The notes: a model not told the origin generated them from the sequence alone. Positions 1 through 9,782 are shown, counted from the stretch's first letter. The stretch: DNA of 64,000 bases from Nematostella vectensis (GCF_932526225.1 NC_064039.1:17416639-17480638), one strand, 5' to 3'. Numbers and translations are program-made.

Positions 1-1090
1 ATAAACTAGAGACTTTTTCAGGGGTGTTAAGGTAAGGACGGTGGCATTAGGGGTTGGGTGCACAGGGGAAAATGATATAAACGGCAGGGTCACAGGTGTG
101 CAAGTTGGTAAGCGCTTGGTCATACATGGGTAAAGGGTAGTTATGTGATTAGGTGTCATAGGGGTGTAGGTCAGTTAGGATGGGTAGGCAGGGATATAGG
201 GTGGTAAGTGCTAGCTCATAGGGGTGTAGCTTTGTTAGGGGTTGGAACTCAGGGGTATAGGGTAGTAAGTGCTAAGTCATAGGGGTGTAACTTAGTTAGC
301 GGTGGGTACCCATGGGTATAGGGTAGTTAGTGCTAGGTCGTAGGTGTGTAGCTTAGCTAAGTGTATGTACTTAGGGGTATAGGCTACTTAGTGCTAGGAC
401 ATGGGGGTGTAGTTTAGTTAGGAGTGGGTACACAGGGTTAGAGGGGTGTAGTTTAGTTAGGGTATGGTTTTAAGGGGTATAGGGTAGTTAGTGCTACGTC
501 ACAGGGGTGTAGCTTAGCAAGGGTTGGGTACTCAGGGGTAAAGTATAGTTATTGCTAGGTCATAGGGGTGAGGCTCAGTTAGGGGTAGGTATTCAGGAGT
601 ATAGCGTAGTTAGTGCTAGGTAGTAGGGGTGTAGCTTAGTTAGGCGTGGATACTCAGGGATATAGGGTAGCTATTATTATTAATTGTCATTATTAATTGT
701 CATTATTAATTGTCATTATTAATTATTAATTGTCATTATTGATTGCCATTATTAATTGTTATTATTAATTATTAATTATCAATTGCCATTATTAATTATT
801 AATTGCCATTATTAATTTTTAATTGCCATTACTAATTATTAATTGTCATTATTAATTATTAATTGTCATTATTAATTATTAATTGTCATTATTAATTATT
901 AATTGTCATTATTAATTATTTATTATTAATTGTCATTATTAATTATTAATAATTAATAGTCATTATTAATTATTAATTATTAATTGTCATTATTAATTAT
1001 TAATTGTCATTATTGATTGTCATTAATTATAAAATGTCATTATTTATTATTAATTGTCATTATTAATTATTAATTATTAATTATTATCAT
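1..1090. repeat. Partial unit U0 (right arm and long AT tract)
   Basis: The window opens just after a plus-strand tRNA-like element: the trailer with its T5 run comes first, then the G-rich right arm to about 671, then a 419-bp AT tract. Its right arm shares the rare AAAGTATAG variant (near 540) with U4, and both have a greatly enlarged AT tract, so U0 and U4 are probably related by an older duplication. Confidence 0.92.
672..1090. repeat. Expanded ATT-rich microsatellite with GTCAT interruptions
   Basis: About 419 bp of nearly pure A/T in words such as ATTAATTGTCAT, TTATTA and AATTGCCAT. In most units the equivalent tract is only 30-60 bp and lacks the GTCAT/GCCAT interruptions. The tract sits at the outer end of the G-rich arm, where a SINE tail or microsatellite would lie. 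Confidence 0.93.
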
Positions 1091-1393
1091 GTACCCATTT
1101 TACCTAGCTCTTGAAACCCTGTGACTGGTTGAACCATCCCCTAAAACCCTGCACCTCCAAGACCAAGCCATTGATACCCTCTACCCCTGTGTACCCACTC
1201 ATTTATAACTTGCACCTCTATGACCTAGTTCTTGATATCATTGACCCTTCTTACCATACCTTGAAGTCTAGTACCCGTTTGACAAACTCTTGTTACCCTG
1301 TACACCTGTCAACTCACCCACTAACTCACTTATCTTAACGTCCACTTAACGTCCTTATCTTAACACCCCTGAAAAAAACCCAAGTTGATCTGA
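1091..1393. repeat. C-rich left arm of the reference unit
   Basis: Pyrimidine-rich plus strand with repeated ACCCCTATGACCTAG, GTACCCACTCA and TACCCTGTAC-like words. Its reverse complement contains AGGTCATAGGGGTG and GAGTGGGTACACAGGGG, the hallmark words of the right arm, so the two arms are diverged inverted copies of one monomer family. It carries a plus-strand frame of 75 codons (1111-1338) that begins with TTG, not ATG; I do not regard it as a gene. Confidence 0.85.
1372..1378 (-). terminator. Pol III-type T run after minus tRNA-like element
   Basis: Seven A on the plus strand, hence T7 on the minus strand, about 16-20 nt beyond the tRNA-like core. T4 or longer is the usual Pol III stop. 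It is T6-T7 in nearly all units. This would give a transcript of roughly 80-85 nt. Confidence 0.55.
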
Positions 1394-1457
1394 CCTGGAT
1401 TCGAACCACGGGCCTCATGTTTGAGAAGCGAAGCCCGTACCACTGAGCTATCGCGCC
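1394..1457 (-). ncRNA. tRNA-like element, minus strand (reference copy, U1)
   Basis: Read on the minus strand it has an exact Pol III A box TAGCTCAGTGG (1440-1450) and B box GGTTCGAATCC (1397-1407), about 32 nt apart, as in tRNA genes. D stem GCTC/GGGC can form. The T arm pairs 4 of 5 (CGTGG with CCAGG) around a canonical TTCGAAT loop. The anticodon arm is poor: TTCGC against ACAAG, loop TTCTCAA. A competing 7-bp helix GGGCTTC/GAGGCCC is possible. The seven bases before T8 (GGCGCGA) do not pair with those after the T arm, so there is no acceptor stem. A T run on this strand (1378-1372) follows the B box by about 20 nt. Best call: tRNA-derived, Pol III-competent in appearance, not a working tRNA. 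Could also be a SINE head. Confidence 0.7.
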
Positions 1458-1548
1458 ACTCTCTTGAAAACTAGAAGTAACTACCGTATAGCCTTGTTTA
1501 CCCAGCCTTATAAGGTATAGAGTAGTTTTTTCTTGATATCTCGAGAGT
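1458..1548. promoter_or_regulatory. Shared spacer between divergent tRNA-like elements
   Basis: 91 bp that lies upstream of both tRNA-like elements. The palindrome CCTTATAAGG is at 1506-1515. Flanking words are partly mirrored: CTCTC...AAAACTA on the left, TAGTTTTT...GAGAG on the right. The right side also contains two short palindromes, GATATC and TCTCGAGA. The TTATAA lies about 36-41 bp before the plus element and 51-56 bp before the minus one. A TATA-like role is inference only. Confidence 0.5.
1506..1515. repeat. Perfect 10-bp palindrome at the unit's inversion centre
   Basis: CCTTATAAGG equals its own reverse complement. It is present in almost every unit at the same place. U3 and U10 carry CCTTTTAAGG, which breaks the symmetry, and D-class units lack it entirely. 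Confidence 0.85.
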
Positions 1549-1612
1549 GGGGCTATGGCTCAGTGGTACGGGCTTCGCTTCTCAAGCAAACGGGCCAGGG
1601 TTCGAATCCAGG
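1549..1612 (+). ncRNA. tRNA-like element, plus strand (reference copy, U1)
   Basis: Exact A box TGGCTCAGTGG (1556-1566) and B box GGTTCGAATCC (1599-1609), 32 nt apart. D stem GCTC/GGGC with loop AGTGGTAC. Anticodon-like arm TTCGC (1574-1578), seven-base loop TTCTCAA (1579-1585), GCAAA (1586-1590): four of five pairs, one C-A mismatch, with the expected T at position 33 and CTC (1581-1583) in the anticodon position, which would be Glu. T stem CAGGG/CCAGG pairs only 3 of 5. No acceptor pairing (the seven bases before T8 against TAAGATA) and no base 26. Family knowledge: tRNA-derived SINEs keep A and B boxes while losing acceptor pairing. I infer a tRNA-derived Pol III element. Confidence 0.72.
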
Positions 1613-1629
1613 TAAGATAAACTAGAGAC

Positions 1630-1634
1630 TTTTT
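1630..1634 (+). terminator. Pol III-type T5 run after plus tRNA-like element
   Basis: TTTTT begins about 20 nt after the B box and is followed by CAGGGG. The run is kept in essentially all units, as is the matching run on the other strand. A transcript starting near 1549 would be about 85 nt. Confidence 0.55.
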
Positions 1635-1755
1635 CAGGGGTGTTAAGGTAAGGATGGTGGCATTGGGGGGTGGGTGCACAGGGGAAAAGGATATAAACGG
1701 CTGGGTCACAGGTGTGCAAGTTGGTAAGCGCTTGGTCATACATGGGTAAAGGGTA

Positions 1756-2287
1756 GTTATGTGATTAGGTGTCATAGGGGTGTAGGTCAGTTGGGGATGG
1801 GTAGGCAGGGATATGGGGTAGTAAGTGCTAGGTCATAGGGGTGTAGCTTTGTTAGGGGTTGGTACTCAGGGGTATAGGGTAGTAAGTGCTAAGTCATAGG
1901 GGTGTAACTTAGTTTGCGGTGGGTACCTATGGGTATAGGGTAGTTAGTGCTAGGTCGTAGGGGTGTAGCTTAGCTAGGTGTATGTACTTAAGGGTATAGG
2001 CTACTTAGTGCTAGGACATAGGGGTGTAGTTTAGTTAGGAGTGGGTACACAGGTTTATAGGGGTGTAGTTTAGCTAGGGTATGGTTTTAAGGGGTATAGG
2101 GTAGTTAGTGCTACGTCACAGGGGTGTAGCTTAGCAAGGGTTGGGGTACTCAGGGGTAAAGTGTAGTTATTGCTTGGTCATAGGGGTGAGGCTCAGTTAG
2201 GGGTAGGTATTCAGGAGTATAGCGTAGTTAGTGCTAGGTCGTAGGGGTGTAGCTTAGTTAGGCATGGATACTCAGGGATATAGGGTA
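1756..2287. repeat. G-rich right arm of reference unit: eight ~61-bp monomers
   Basis: Monomers of the type GTTAGTGCTAGGTCATAGG followed by GTGTAGCTTAGTTAGG, a GTAC-containing word and GGTATAGGGTA. Boundaries by eye: 1756-1820, 1821-1881, 1882-1942, 1943-2003, 2004-2103 (a 1.6-fold compound monomer), 2104-2165, 2166-2226, 2227-2287. The plus strand is strongly G-rich. The S-class deletion and the U3 insertion are gains or losses of whole monomers, which confirms the period. The stretch 1613-1755 between the tRNA-like element and this array is less regular and holds the T5 run and a conserved TATAAACGGC word. Confidence 0.88.
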
Positions 2288-2324
2288 GCTATTATTATTA
2301 ATTATTATTATTAACTATTATAAT

Positions 2325-3558
2325 GTACCCATATTACCTAGCTCTTGAAACCCTGTGACTGGTTGAACCATCCCCTAAAACCCTGCACCTCCAAGACCAA
2401 GCCATTGATACCCTCTACCCCTGTGTACCCACTCACTTATAACTTGCACCCTTATGACCTACTTCTTGATATCATTGACCCTTATTACCATCCCTTGAAA
2501 TCTAGTACCCGTTTGACCAACTGTTGTTACCCTGTACATCTGTCAACTCACCCACTAACTCACTTATCTTAACGTCTCCTTAACGTCCTTATCTTAAAAC
2601 CCCTGAAAAAATACCAAGTTAATCTGACCTGGATTCGAACCACGGGCCTCTTGTTTGAGAAGTGAACCCCGTACCACTGAGCTATCGCGCCACTCTCTTG
2701 AAAACTAGAAGTAACTACTGTATAGCCTTGTTTACCCAGCCTTATAAGGTATAGAGTAGTTTTTTCTTGATATCTCGAGAGTGGCGCTATGGCTCAGTGG
2801 TACGGGCTTCGCTTCTCAAGCAAACGGGCCAGGGTTCGAATCCAGGTAAGATAAACTAGAGACTTTTTCAGGAGTGTTAAGGTAAGGACTGTGGCATCAG
2901 GGAGTGGGTGCACAGGGGAAAAGGATATAAACGGCAGGGTCACAGATGTGCAAGTTGGTAAGCGCTTGGTCCTACATGGGTAAAGGGTAGTTATGTGATT
3001 AGGTGTCATAGGGGTGTAGGTCAGTTAGGGATGGGTAGCCAGGGATATGGGGTAGTAAGTGCTAGGTCATAGGGGTGTAGCTTTGTTAGGGGTTGGTACT
3101 CAGGGGTATAGGGTAGTAAGTGCTAAGTCATAGGGGTGTAACTTAGTTTGCGGTGGGTACCTATGGGTATAGGGTAGTTAGTGCTAGGTCGTAGGGGTGT
3201 AGCTTAGCTAGGTGTATGTACTTAAGGGTATAGGCTACTTAGTGCTAGGACATAGGGGTGTAGTTTAGTTAGGAGTGGGTACACAGGTTTATAGGGGTGT
3301 AGTTTAGTTAGGGTATGGTTTTAAGGGGTATAGGGTAGTTAGTGCTACTTCACAGGGGTGTAGCTTAGCAAGGGTTGGGGTAATCAGGGGTAAAGTGTAG
3401 TTATTGCTTGGTCATAGGGGTGAGGCTCAGTTAGGGGTAGGTATTCAGGAGTATAGCGTAGTTAGTGCTAGGTCGTAGGGGTGTAGCTTAGTTAGGCATG
3501 GATACTCAGGGATATAGGGTAGCTATTATTATTAATTATTATTATTAATTATTATGAT
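2325..3558. repeat. Unit U2, class L, 1,234 bp
   Basis: Minus element 2628-2691 (type F); plus element 2783-2846, both boxes intact. The minus anticodon-side arm has AAGTGAACCCCG on the plus strand where other units have AAGCGAAGCCCG, which weakens the D stem. Closest in arm sequence to U1 (shared TTTGCGGTGGGTACCTATGG). Confidence 0.95.
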
Positions 3559-4847
3559 GTACCCATATTACCTAGCTCTTGAAACCTTGTGTCTGGTTGA
3601 ACCAACCCCTAAAACCCTGCACCTCCAAGACCAAGCCATTGATACCCTCTACCCCAGTGTACCCACTCATTTATAACTTGCACCCCTATGACCTAGTTCT
3701 CGATATCATTGACCCTTATTACCATCCCTTGAAGTCTAGTACCCGTTTGACCAATTCTTGTTACCCTGTACACCTGTCACCTCACCCACTAACTCACTTA
3801 TCTTAACGTCCCCTTAACGTCCTTATCTTAACACCCCCTGAAAAAATCCCAAGTTAATCTGACCTGGATTCGAACCACGGGCCTCTTGTTTGAGAAGCGG
3901 AGCCCGTACCACTGAGCTATCGCGCAACTCTCTTGAAAACTAGAAGTAACTACCGTATAGCCTTGTTTACCCAGCCTTTTAAGGTATAGAGTAGTTTTTC
4001 CTTGATATCTCGAGAGTGGGGCTATGGCTCAGTGGTACGGGCTTCGCTTCTCAAGCAAACGGGCCAGGGTTCTTATAAAGGTAAGATAAACTAGAGACTT
4101 TTTCAGGGGTGTTAAAGGTAAGGACGGTGGCATTTGGGGGTGGGTGCACAGGGGTACAGGATATAAACGGCAGGTTCACAGGTGTGCAAGTTGGTAAGCG
4201 CTTGGTCATACATGGGTAAAGGGTAGTTATGTGATTAGGTGTCATAGGGGTGTAGGTCAGTTAGGATGGGTAGGCAGGGATATAGGGAAGTAAGTGCTAG
4301 GTCATAGGGGTGTAGCTTTGTAAGGGGTTGGTACTCAGGGGTATAGGGTAGTAAGTGCTAGGTCATAGGGGTGTAGCTTTGTTAGGGGTTGGTACTCAGG
4401 GGTATAGAGTAGTAAGTGCTAAGTCATAGGGGTGTAACTTAGTTAGAGGTGGGTACCCATGGGTATAGGGTAGTTAGTGCTACGTCGTAGGGGTGTAGCT
4501 TAGCTAGGTGTATGTACTTAGGGGTATAGGCTACTTAGTGCTAGGACATATGGGGTGTAGTTTAGTTAGGAGTGGGTACACAGGGTTAGAGGGGTGTAGT
4601 TTAGTTAGGGTATGGTTTTAAGGGGTATAGGGTAGTTAGTGCTACGTCATAGGGGTGTAGCTTAGCAAGGGTTTGGTACTCAGGGGTAAAGTGTAGTTAT
4701 TGCTAGGTCATAGGGGTGAGGCTCAGTTAGGGGTAGGTATTCAGGAGTATAGCGTAGTTAGTGCTAGGTAGTAGGGGTGTAGCTTAGTTAGGCGTGGATA
4801 CTCAGTGATATAGGGTAGCTATAATTATTATTATTAACTATTATAAT
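3559..4847. repeat. Unit U3, class L plus one monomer, 1,289 bp
   Basis: Minus element 3863-3926 (type F). Plus element 4018-4081 has lost its B box. The palindrome is altered to CCTTTTAAGG. The right arm contains one extra ~61-bp monomer, duplicated in tandem at about 4289-4349 and 4350-4409, which explains the added length. Confidence 0.95.
4018..4081 (+). pseudogene. Plus tRNA-like element with destroyed B box (U3)
   Basis: The A box is intact, but GGTTCGAATCC is replaced by GGTTCTTATAAAG (about 4068-4080). The T loop and the 3' half of the T stem are gone. The identical replacement occurs in U10 (12698-12761), so it arose once and was copied. This copy should not bind TFIIIC well. Confidence 0.75.
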
Positions 4848-6384
4848 GTACCCATATTACCTAGCTATTGAAACCCTGTGACTGGTTGAACCATCCCCTA
4901 AAACCCTGCACCTCCAAGACCAAGCCATTGATACCCTCTACCCCTGTGTACCCACTCATTTATAACTTGCACCCTTATGACCTACTTCTTGATATCATTG
5001 ACCCTTATTACCATCCCTTGAAGTCTAGTACCCGTTTGACAAACTCTTGTTACCCTGTACACCTGTCAACTCACCCACTAACTCACTTATCTTAACGTCC
5101 CCTTAACGTCCTTATCTAAACACCCCTGAAAAAAACCCAAGTTGATCTGACCTGGATTCGAACCACGGGCCTCATGTTTGAGAAGCGAAGCCCGTACCAC
5201 TGAGCTATCGCGCCACTCTCTTGAAAACTAGAAGTAACTACCGTATAGCCTTGTTTACCCAGCCTTATAAGGTATAGAGTAGTTTTTCCTTGATATCTCG
5301 AGAGTGGGGCTTTGGCTCAGTGGTACGGGCTTCGCTTCTCAAGCAAACGGGCCAGGGTTCGAATCCAGGTAAGATAAACTAGAGATTTTTTCAGGGGTGT
5401 TAAGGTAAGGATGGTGGCATTGGGGGGTGGGTGCACAGGGGAAAAGGATATAAACGGCTGGGTCACAGGTGTGCAAGTTGGTAAACGCTTGGTCATACAT
5501 GGGTAAAGGGTAGTTATGTGATTAGGTGTCATAGGGGTGTATGTCAGTTGGGGATGGGTAGGCAGGGATATGGGGTAGTAAGTGCTAGGTCATTGGGGTG
5601 TAGCTTTGTTAGGGGTTGGTACTCAGGGGTATAGGGTAGTAAGTGCTAAGTCATAGGGGTGTAACTTAGTTTGCGGTGGGTACCTATTGGTATAGGGTAG
5701 TTAGTGCTAGGTCGTAGGGGTGTAGCTTAGCTAGGTGTATGTACTTAAGGGTATAGGCTACTTAATGCTAGGACATAGGGGTGTAGTTTAGTTAGGAGTG
5801 GGTACACAGGTTTATAGGGGTGTAGTTTAGTTAGGGTATGGTTTTAAGGGGTATAGGGTAGTTAGTGCTACGTCACAGGGGTGTAGCTTAGCAAGGGTTT
5901 GGTACTCAGGGGTAAAGTATAGTTATTGCTAGGTCATAGGGGTGAGGCTCAGTTAGGGGTAGGTATTCAGGAGTATAGCGTAGTTAGTGCTAGGTAGTAG
6001 GGGTGTAGCTTAGTTAGGCGTGGATACTCAGGGATATAGGGTAGCTATTATTATTAATTGTAATTATTAATTATTAATTGTCATTATTAATTGCCAATAT
6101 TAATTGTTATTATTAATTATTAATTATTAATTTCCAAAATTAACTATTAATTGCCATTATTAATTATTAATTGCCATTACTAATTATTAATTGTCATTAT
6201 TAATAACTAATTGTCATTATTAATTATTAATTGTCATTATTAATTATTTTTTATTAATTGTCATTATTAATTATTAATGATTAATAGTCATTATTAATTA
6301 TTAATTGTCATTATTGATTGTCATTAATTATAAAATGTCATTATTAATTATTAATTGTCATTACTAATTATTAATTATTATCAT
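4848..6384. repeat. Unit U4, class L with long AT tract, 1,537 bp
   Basis: Minus element 5151-5214 (type F); plus element 5306-5369, boxes intact. The left arm and centre match U1 closely. The extra 300 bp is entirely the AT tract (6046-6384). Confidence 0.95.
6046..6384. repeat. Expanded ATT-rich microsatellite (U4)
   Basis: 339 bp of ATTAATTGTCAT, AATTGCCAT and ATTATTA words, the same interrupted type as 672-1090. No gene or other feature is visible in it. Confidence 0.92.
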
Positions 6385-7682
6385 GTACCCATATTACCTA
6401 GATCTTGAAACCCTGTGACTGGTTGAACCATCCCCTAAAACCCTGCACCTCCAAGACCAAGCCATTGATACCCTCTACCCCTGTGTACCCACTCATTTAT
6501 AACTTGCACCCCTATGACCTAGTTCTTGATATCATTGACCCTTATTACCATCCCTTGAAGTCTAGTACCCGTTTGACCAACTCTTGTTACCCTGTACACC
6601 TGTCACCTCACCCACTAACTCACTTATCTTAACGTCCCCTTCACGTCCTTATCTTAACACCCCTGAAAAAATCCCAAGTTTATCTGACCTGGATTCGAAC
6701 CACGGGCCTCTTGTTTGAGAAGCGAAGCCCGTACCACTGAGCTATCGAGCCACTCTCTTGAAAACTAGAAGTAACTACCGTATAGCCTTGTTTACCCAGC
6801 CTTATAAGGTTTAGAGTAGTTTTTCCTTGATATCTCGAGAGTGGCGCTATGGCTCAGTGGTACGGGCTTCGCTTCTCAAGCAAACGGGCCAGGGTTCGAA
6901 TCCAGGTAAGATAAACTAGAGACTTTTTCAGGGGTGTTAAGGTAAGGACGGTGGCATTAGGGGGTGGGTGCACAGGGGAAAAGGATATAAACGGCAGGGT
7001 CACAGATGTGCAAGTTGGTAAGCGCTTGGTCGTACATGGGTAAAGGGTAGTTATGTGATTAGGTGTCATAGGGGTGTAGGTCAGTTAGGGATGGGTAGCC
7101 AGGGATATGGGGTAGTAAGTGCTAGGTCATAGGGGTGTAGCTTTGTTAGGGGTTGGTACTCAGGGGTATAGGGTAGTAAGTGCTAAGTCATAGGGGTGTA
7201 ACTTAGTTAGAGGTGGGTACCCATGGGTATAGGGTAGTTAGTGCTACGTCGTGGGGGTCTATCTTAGCTGAGTGTATGTACTTAGGGGTATAGGCTACTT
7301 AGTGCTAGGACATAGGTGTGTAGTTTAGTTAGGAGTGGGTACACAGGGTTACAGGGGTGTAGTTTAGTTAGGGTATAGTTTTAAGGGGTATAGGGTAGTT
7401 AGTGCTACGTCACAGGGGTGTAGCTTAGCAAGGGTTGGGTACTCAGGGGTAAAGTGTAGTTATTGCTAGGTCATAGGGGTGAGGCTCAGTTAGGGGTAGG
7501 TATTCAGGAGTATAGCGTAGTTAGTGCTACGTCGTAGAAGTGTAGCTTAGTTAGGCGTGGATACTCAGGGATATAGGGTAGCTATTATCATTAATTATTA
7601 TTATTAATTATTATTATTAATTATTATTATTAATTATTATTATTAATTATTATTATTAATTATTATTAATAATTATTATTAT
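6385..7682. repeat. Unit U5, class L, 1,298 bp
   Basis: Minus element 6688-6751 (type F, GAGCC for GCGCC at its 5' edge); plus element 6843-6906 intact; centre flank GGTTTAGAG. Right arm has private variants shared with U11 (GGGGGTCTA near 7255, CGTAGAAGTGTAG near 7534). AT tract 7588-7682 is a clean TTATTATTAA repeat of about 95 bp. Confidence 0.95.
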
Positions 7683-8963
7683 GTCTCTATATTACCTAGC
7701 TCTTGAAACCCTGTGACTGGTTGAACCATCACCTAAAACCCTGCACCTCCAAGACCAAGCCATTGATACCCTCTACCCCTGTGTACCAACTCATTTATGA
7801 CTTGCACCCCTATTACCTAGTTCTTGATATCATTGACCCTTATTACCATCCCTTGAAGTCTAGTACCCGTTTGACCAATTCTTGTTACCCTGTACACCTG
7901 TCACCTCACCCACTAACTCACTTATCTTAACGTCCCCTTCACGTCCTTATCTTAACACCCCCGAAAAAAATCCCAAGTTAATCTGACCTGGATTCGACTC
8001 ACGGGCCCCTTGTTTGAGAAGCGAAGCCCGTACCACTGAGCTATCGCGACACTCTCTTGTAAACTAGAAGTAACTACCGTATAGCCTTGTATACCCAGCC
8101 TTATAAGGTATACAGTAGTTTTTTCTTGATATCTCGAGAGTGGCGCTATGGCTCAGTGGTACGGGCTTCGCTTCTCAAGCAAACGGGCCAGGGTTCGAAT
8201 CCAGGTAAGATAAACTAGAGACTTTTTCAGGGGTGTTAAGGTAAGGACGGTGGCATTAGGGGGTGGGTGCACAGGGGAAAAGGATATAAACGGCAGGGTC
8301 ACAGATGTGCAAGTTGGTAAGCGCTTGGTCCTAAATGGGTAAAGGGTAGTTATGTGATTAGGTGTCATACGGGTGTAGGTCAGTTAGGGATGGGTAGCCA
8401 GGGATATGGGGTAGTAAGTGCTAGGTCATAGGGGTGTAGCTTTGTTAGGGGCTGGTACTCAGGGGTATAGGGTAGTAAGTGCTAAGTCATAGGGGTGTAA
8501 CTTAGTTAGCGGTGGGTACCCATGGGTATAGGGTAGTTAGTGCTAGGTCTTAGGTGTGTAGCTTAGCTAGGTGTATGTACTTAGGGGTATAGGCTACTCA
8601 GTGCTAGGACATAGGGGTGTAGTTTAGTTAGGAGTGGGTACACAGGGTTATAGGGGTGTAGTTTAGTTAGGGTATGGTTTTAAGGGGAATAGGGTAGTTA
8701 GTGCTACGTCACAGGGTTGTAGCTTAGCAAGGGTTGGGTACTCAGGGGTAAAGTGTAGTTATTGCTAGGTCATAGGGGTGAGGCTCAGTTAGGGGTAGGT
8801 ATTCATTAGTATAGCGTAGTTAGTGCTACGTCGTAGGGGTGTAGCTTAGTTAGGCGTGGATACTCATGTATATAGGGTAGCTATTATTATTAATTATTAT
8901 TATTAATTATTATTATTAATTATTATTATTAATTATTAATTATTAATTATTAATCTTTATAAT
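7683..8963. repeat. Unit U6, class L, 1,281 bp
   Basis: Minus element 7987-8050 is type V; centre flank GGTATACAG; plus element 8142-8205 intact. Private variants in the right arm (GTCTTAGGTGTG, TATTCATTAG, ACTCATGTATATAG) are shared with U12. It starts GTCTCTATATT rather than GTACCCATATT, as in U9 and U12. AT tract 8882-8963. Confidence 0.95.
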
Positions 8964-9782
8964 GTACCCATATTACCTAGCTCTTGAAACCCTGTGACTT
9001 GTTGAACCATCCCCTAAAACCCTGCACCTCCCTAAAACCCTTCCATTGATACCCTCTACCCCTGTGTACCCACTCATTTATAACTTGCACCCCTATGACC
9101 TAGTTCTTGATATCATTGACCCTTATTACCATCCCTTGAAGTCTAGTACCCGTTTGACCAACTCTTGTTACCCTGTACACCTGTCACCTCACCCACTAAC
9201 TCACTTATCTTAACGTCCCCTTCACGTCCTTATCTTAACACCCCTGAAAAAATCCCAAGTTAATCTGACCTGGATTCGAACCACTGGCCTCTTGTTTGAG
9301 AAGCGAAGCCCGTACCACTGAGCTATCGAGCCACTCTCTTGAAAACTAGAAGTAACTACCGTATAGCCTTGTTTACCCAGCCTTATAAGGTTTAGAGTAG
9401 TTTTTCCTTGATATCTCGAGAGTGGCGCTATGGCTCAGTGGTACGGAGTGGAGTGGGTACACAGGGTTATAGGGGTGTAGTTTAGTTAGGGTATGGTTTT
9501 AAGGGGTATAGGGTAGTTAGTGCTACGTCACAGGGTTGTAGCTTAGCAAGGGTTGGGTACTCAGGGGTAAAGTGTAGTTATTGCTAGGTCATAGGGGTGA
9601 GGCTCAGTTAGGGGTAGGTATTCATTAGTATAGCGTAGTTAGTGCTACGTCGTAGGGGTGTAGCTTAGTTAGGCGTGGATACTCATGTATATAGGGTAGC
9701 TATTATTATTAATTATTATTATTAATTATTATTATTAATTATTATTATTAATTATTAATTATTAATTATTAATTTTTATAAT
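8964..9782. repeat. Unit U7, rearranged, 819 bp
   Basis: Left arm has CCTCCCTAAAACCCTTCC near 9027, a local scramble of the usual CCTCCAAGACCAAGCC. Minus element 9269-9332 intact. The plus element starts at 9424 but is cut at about 9446, where the sequence jumps to the middle of a right arm. From there on it copies the end of U6, including the ACTCATGTATATAG variant. Confidence 0.93.
9424..9446 (+). pseudogene. Truncated plus tRNA-like element (U7)
   Basis: Only the 5' end through the A box and GTACGG remains. The anticodon-like arm, B box and T run are missing; the next bases are right-arm monomer sequence (GAGTGGGTACACAGGG from about 9449). This is the junction of an ~818-bp tandem duplication. 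Confidence 0.85.

Larger units (their letters stand above)
1091..2324. repeat. Unit U1, class L, 1,234 bp (reference unit)
   Basis: Left C-rich arm 1091-1393; minus tRNA-like element 1394-1457 (type F); spacer 1458-1548 with palindrome 1506-1515 followed by GGTATAGAG; plus element 1549-1612; G-rich arm to 2287; short AT tract to 2324. It is the first complete unit and is used here as the reference for coordinates. Confidence 0.96.

Noticed and set aside
1111-1338. A 75-codon plus-strand frame in the left arm, repeated in nearly every unit
   Set aside because: It begins with TTG, not ATG, lies in degenerate C-rich monomer repeat, and its conservation is no greater than that of the surrounding array. 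Shared frames are expected when units are homogenised.
1549-1620. A functional tRNA-Glu(CTC) gene
   Set aside because: There is no acceptor-stem pairing, no base 26, a C-A mismatch in the anticodon stem and only 3 of 5 T-stem pairs. Only the promoter boxes and the loop geometry are tRNA-like.
1560-1775. A 71-codon minus-strand frame starting with ATG, repeated in nearly every unit
   Set aside because: Its 3' half is antisense to the plus tRNA-like element and its 5' half is antisense repeat arm. No domain is recognisable, composition is Pro/Thr/Leu-rich as the G-rich strand dictates, and silent and amino-acid-changing differences look alike by eye. A codon-level test over all units would settle it.
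1091-2324. A CRISPR array or other prokaryotic repeat system
   Set aside because: Repeat units are 61 bp and 1,233 bp without unique spacers, there are no cas-like genes, and the tRNA-like, microsatellite and higher-order structure is eukaryotic.
1091-2324. A foldback or MITE-type DNA transposon
   Set aside because: The inverted organisation is real, but I see no defined terminal inverted repeats at the outer ends, no target-site duplications (units abut one another) and no transposase remnant.
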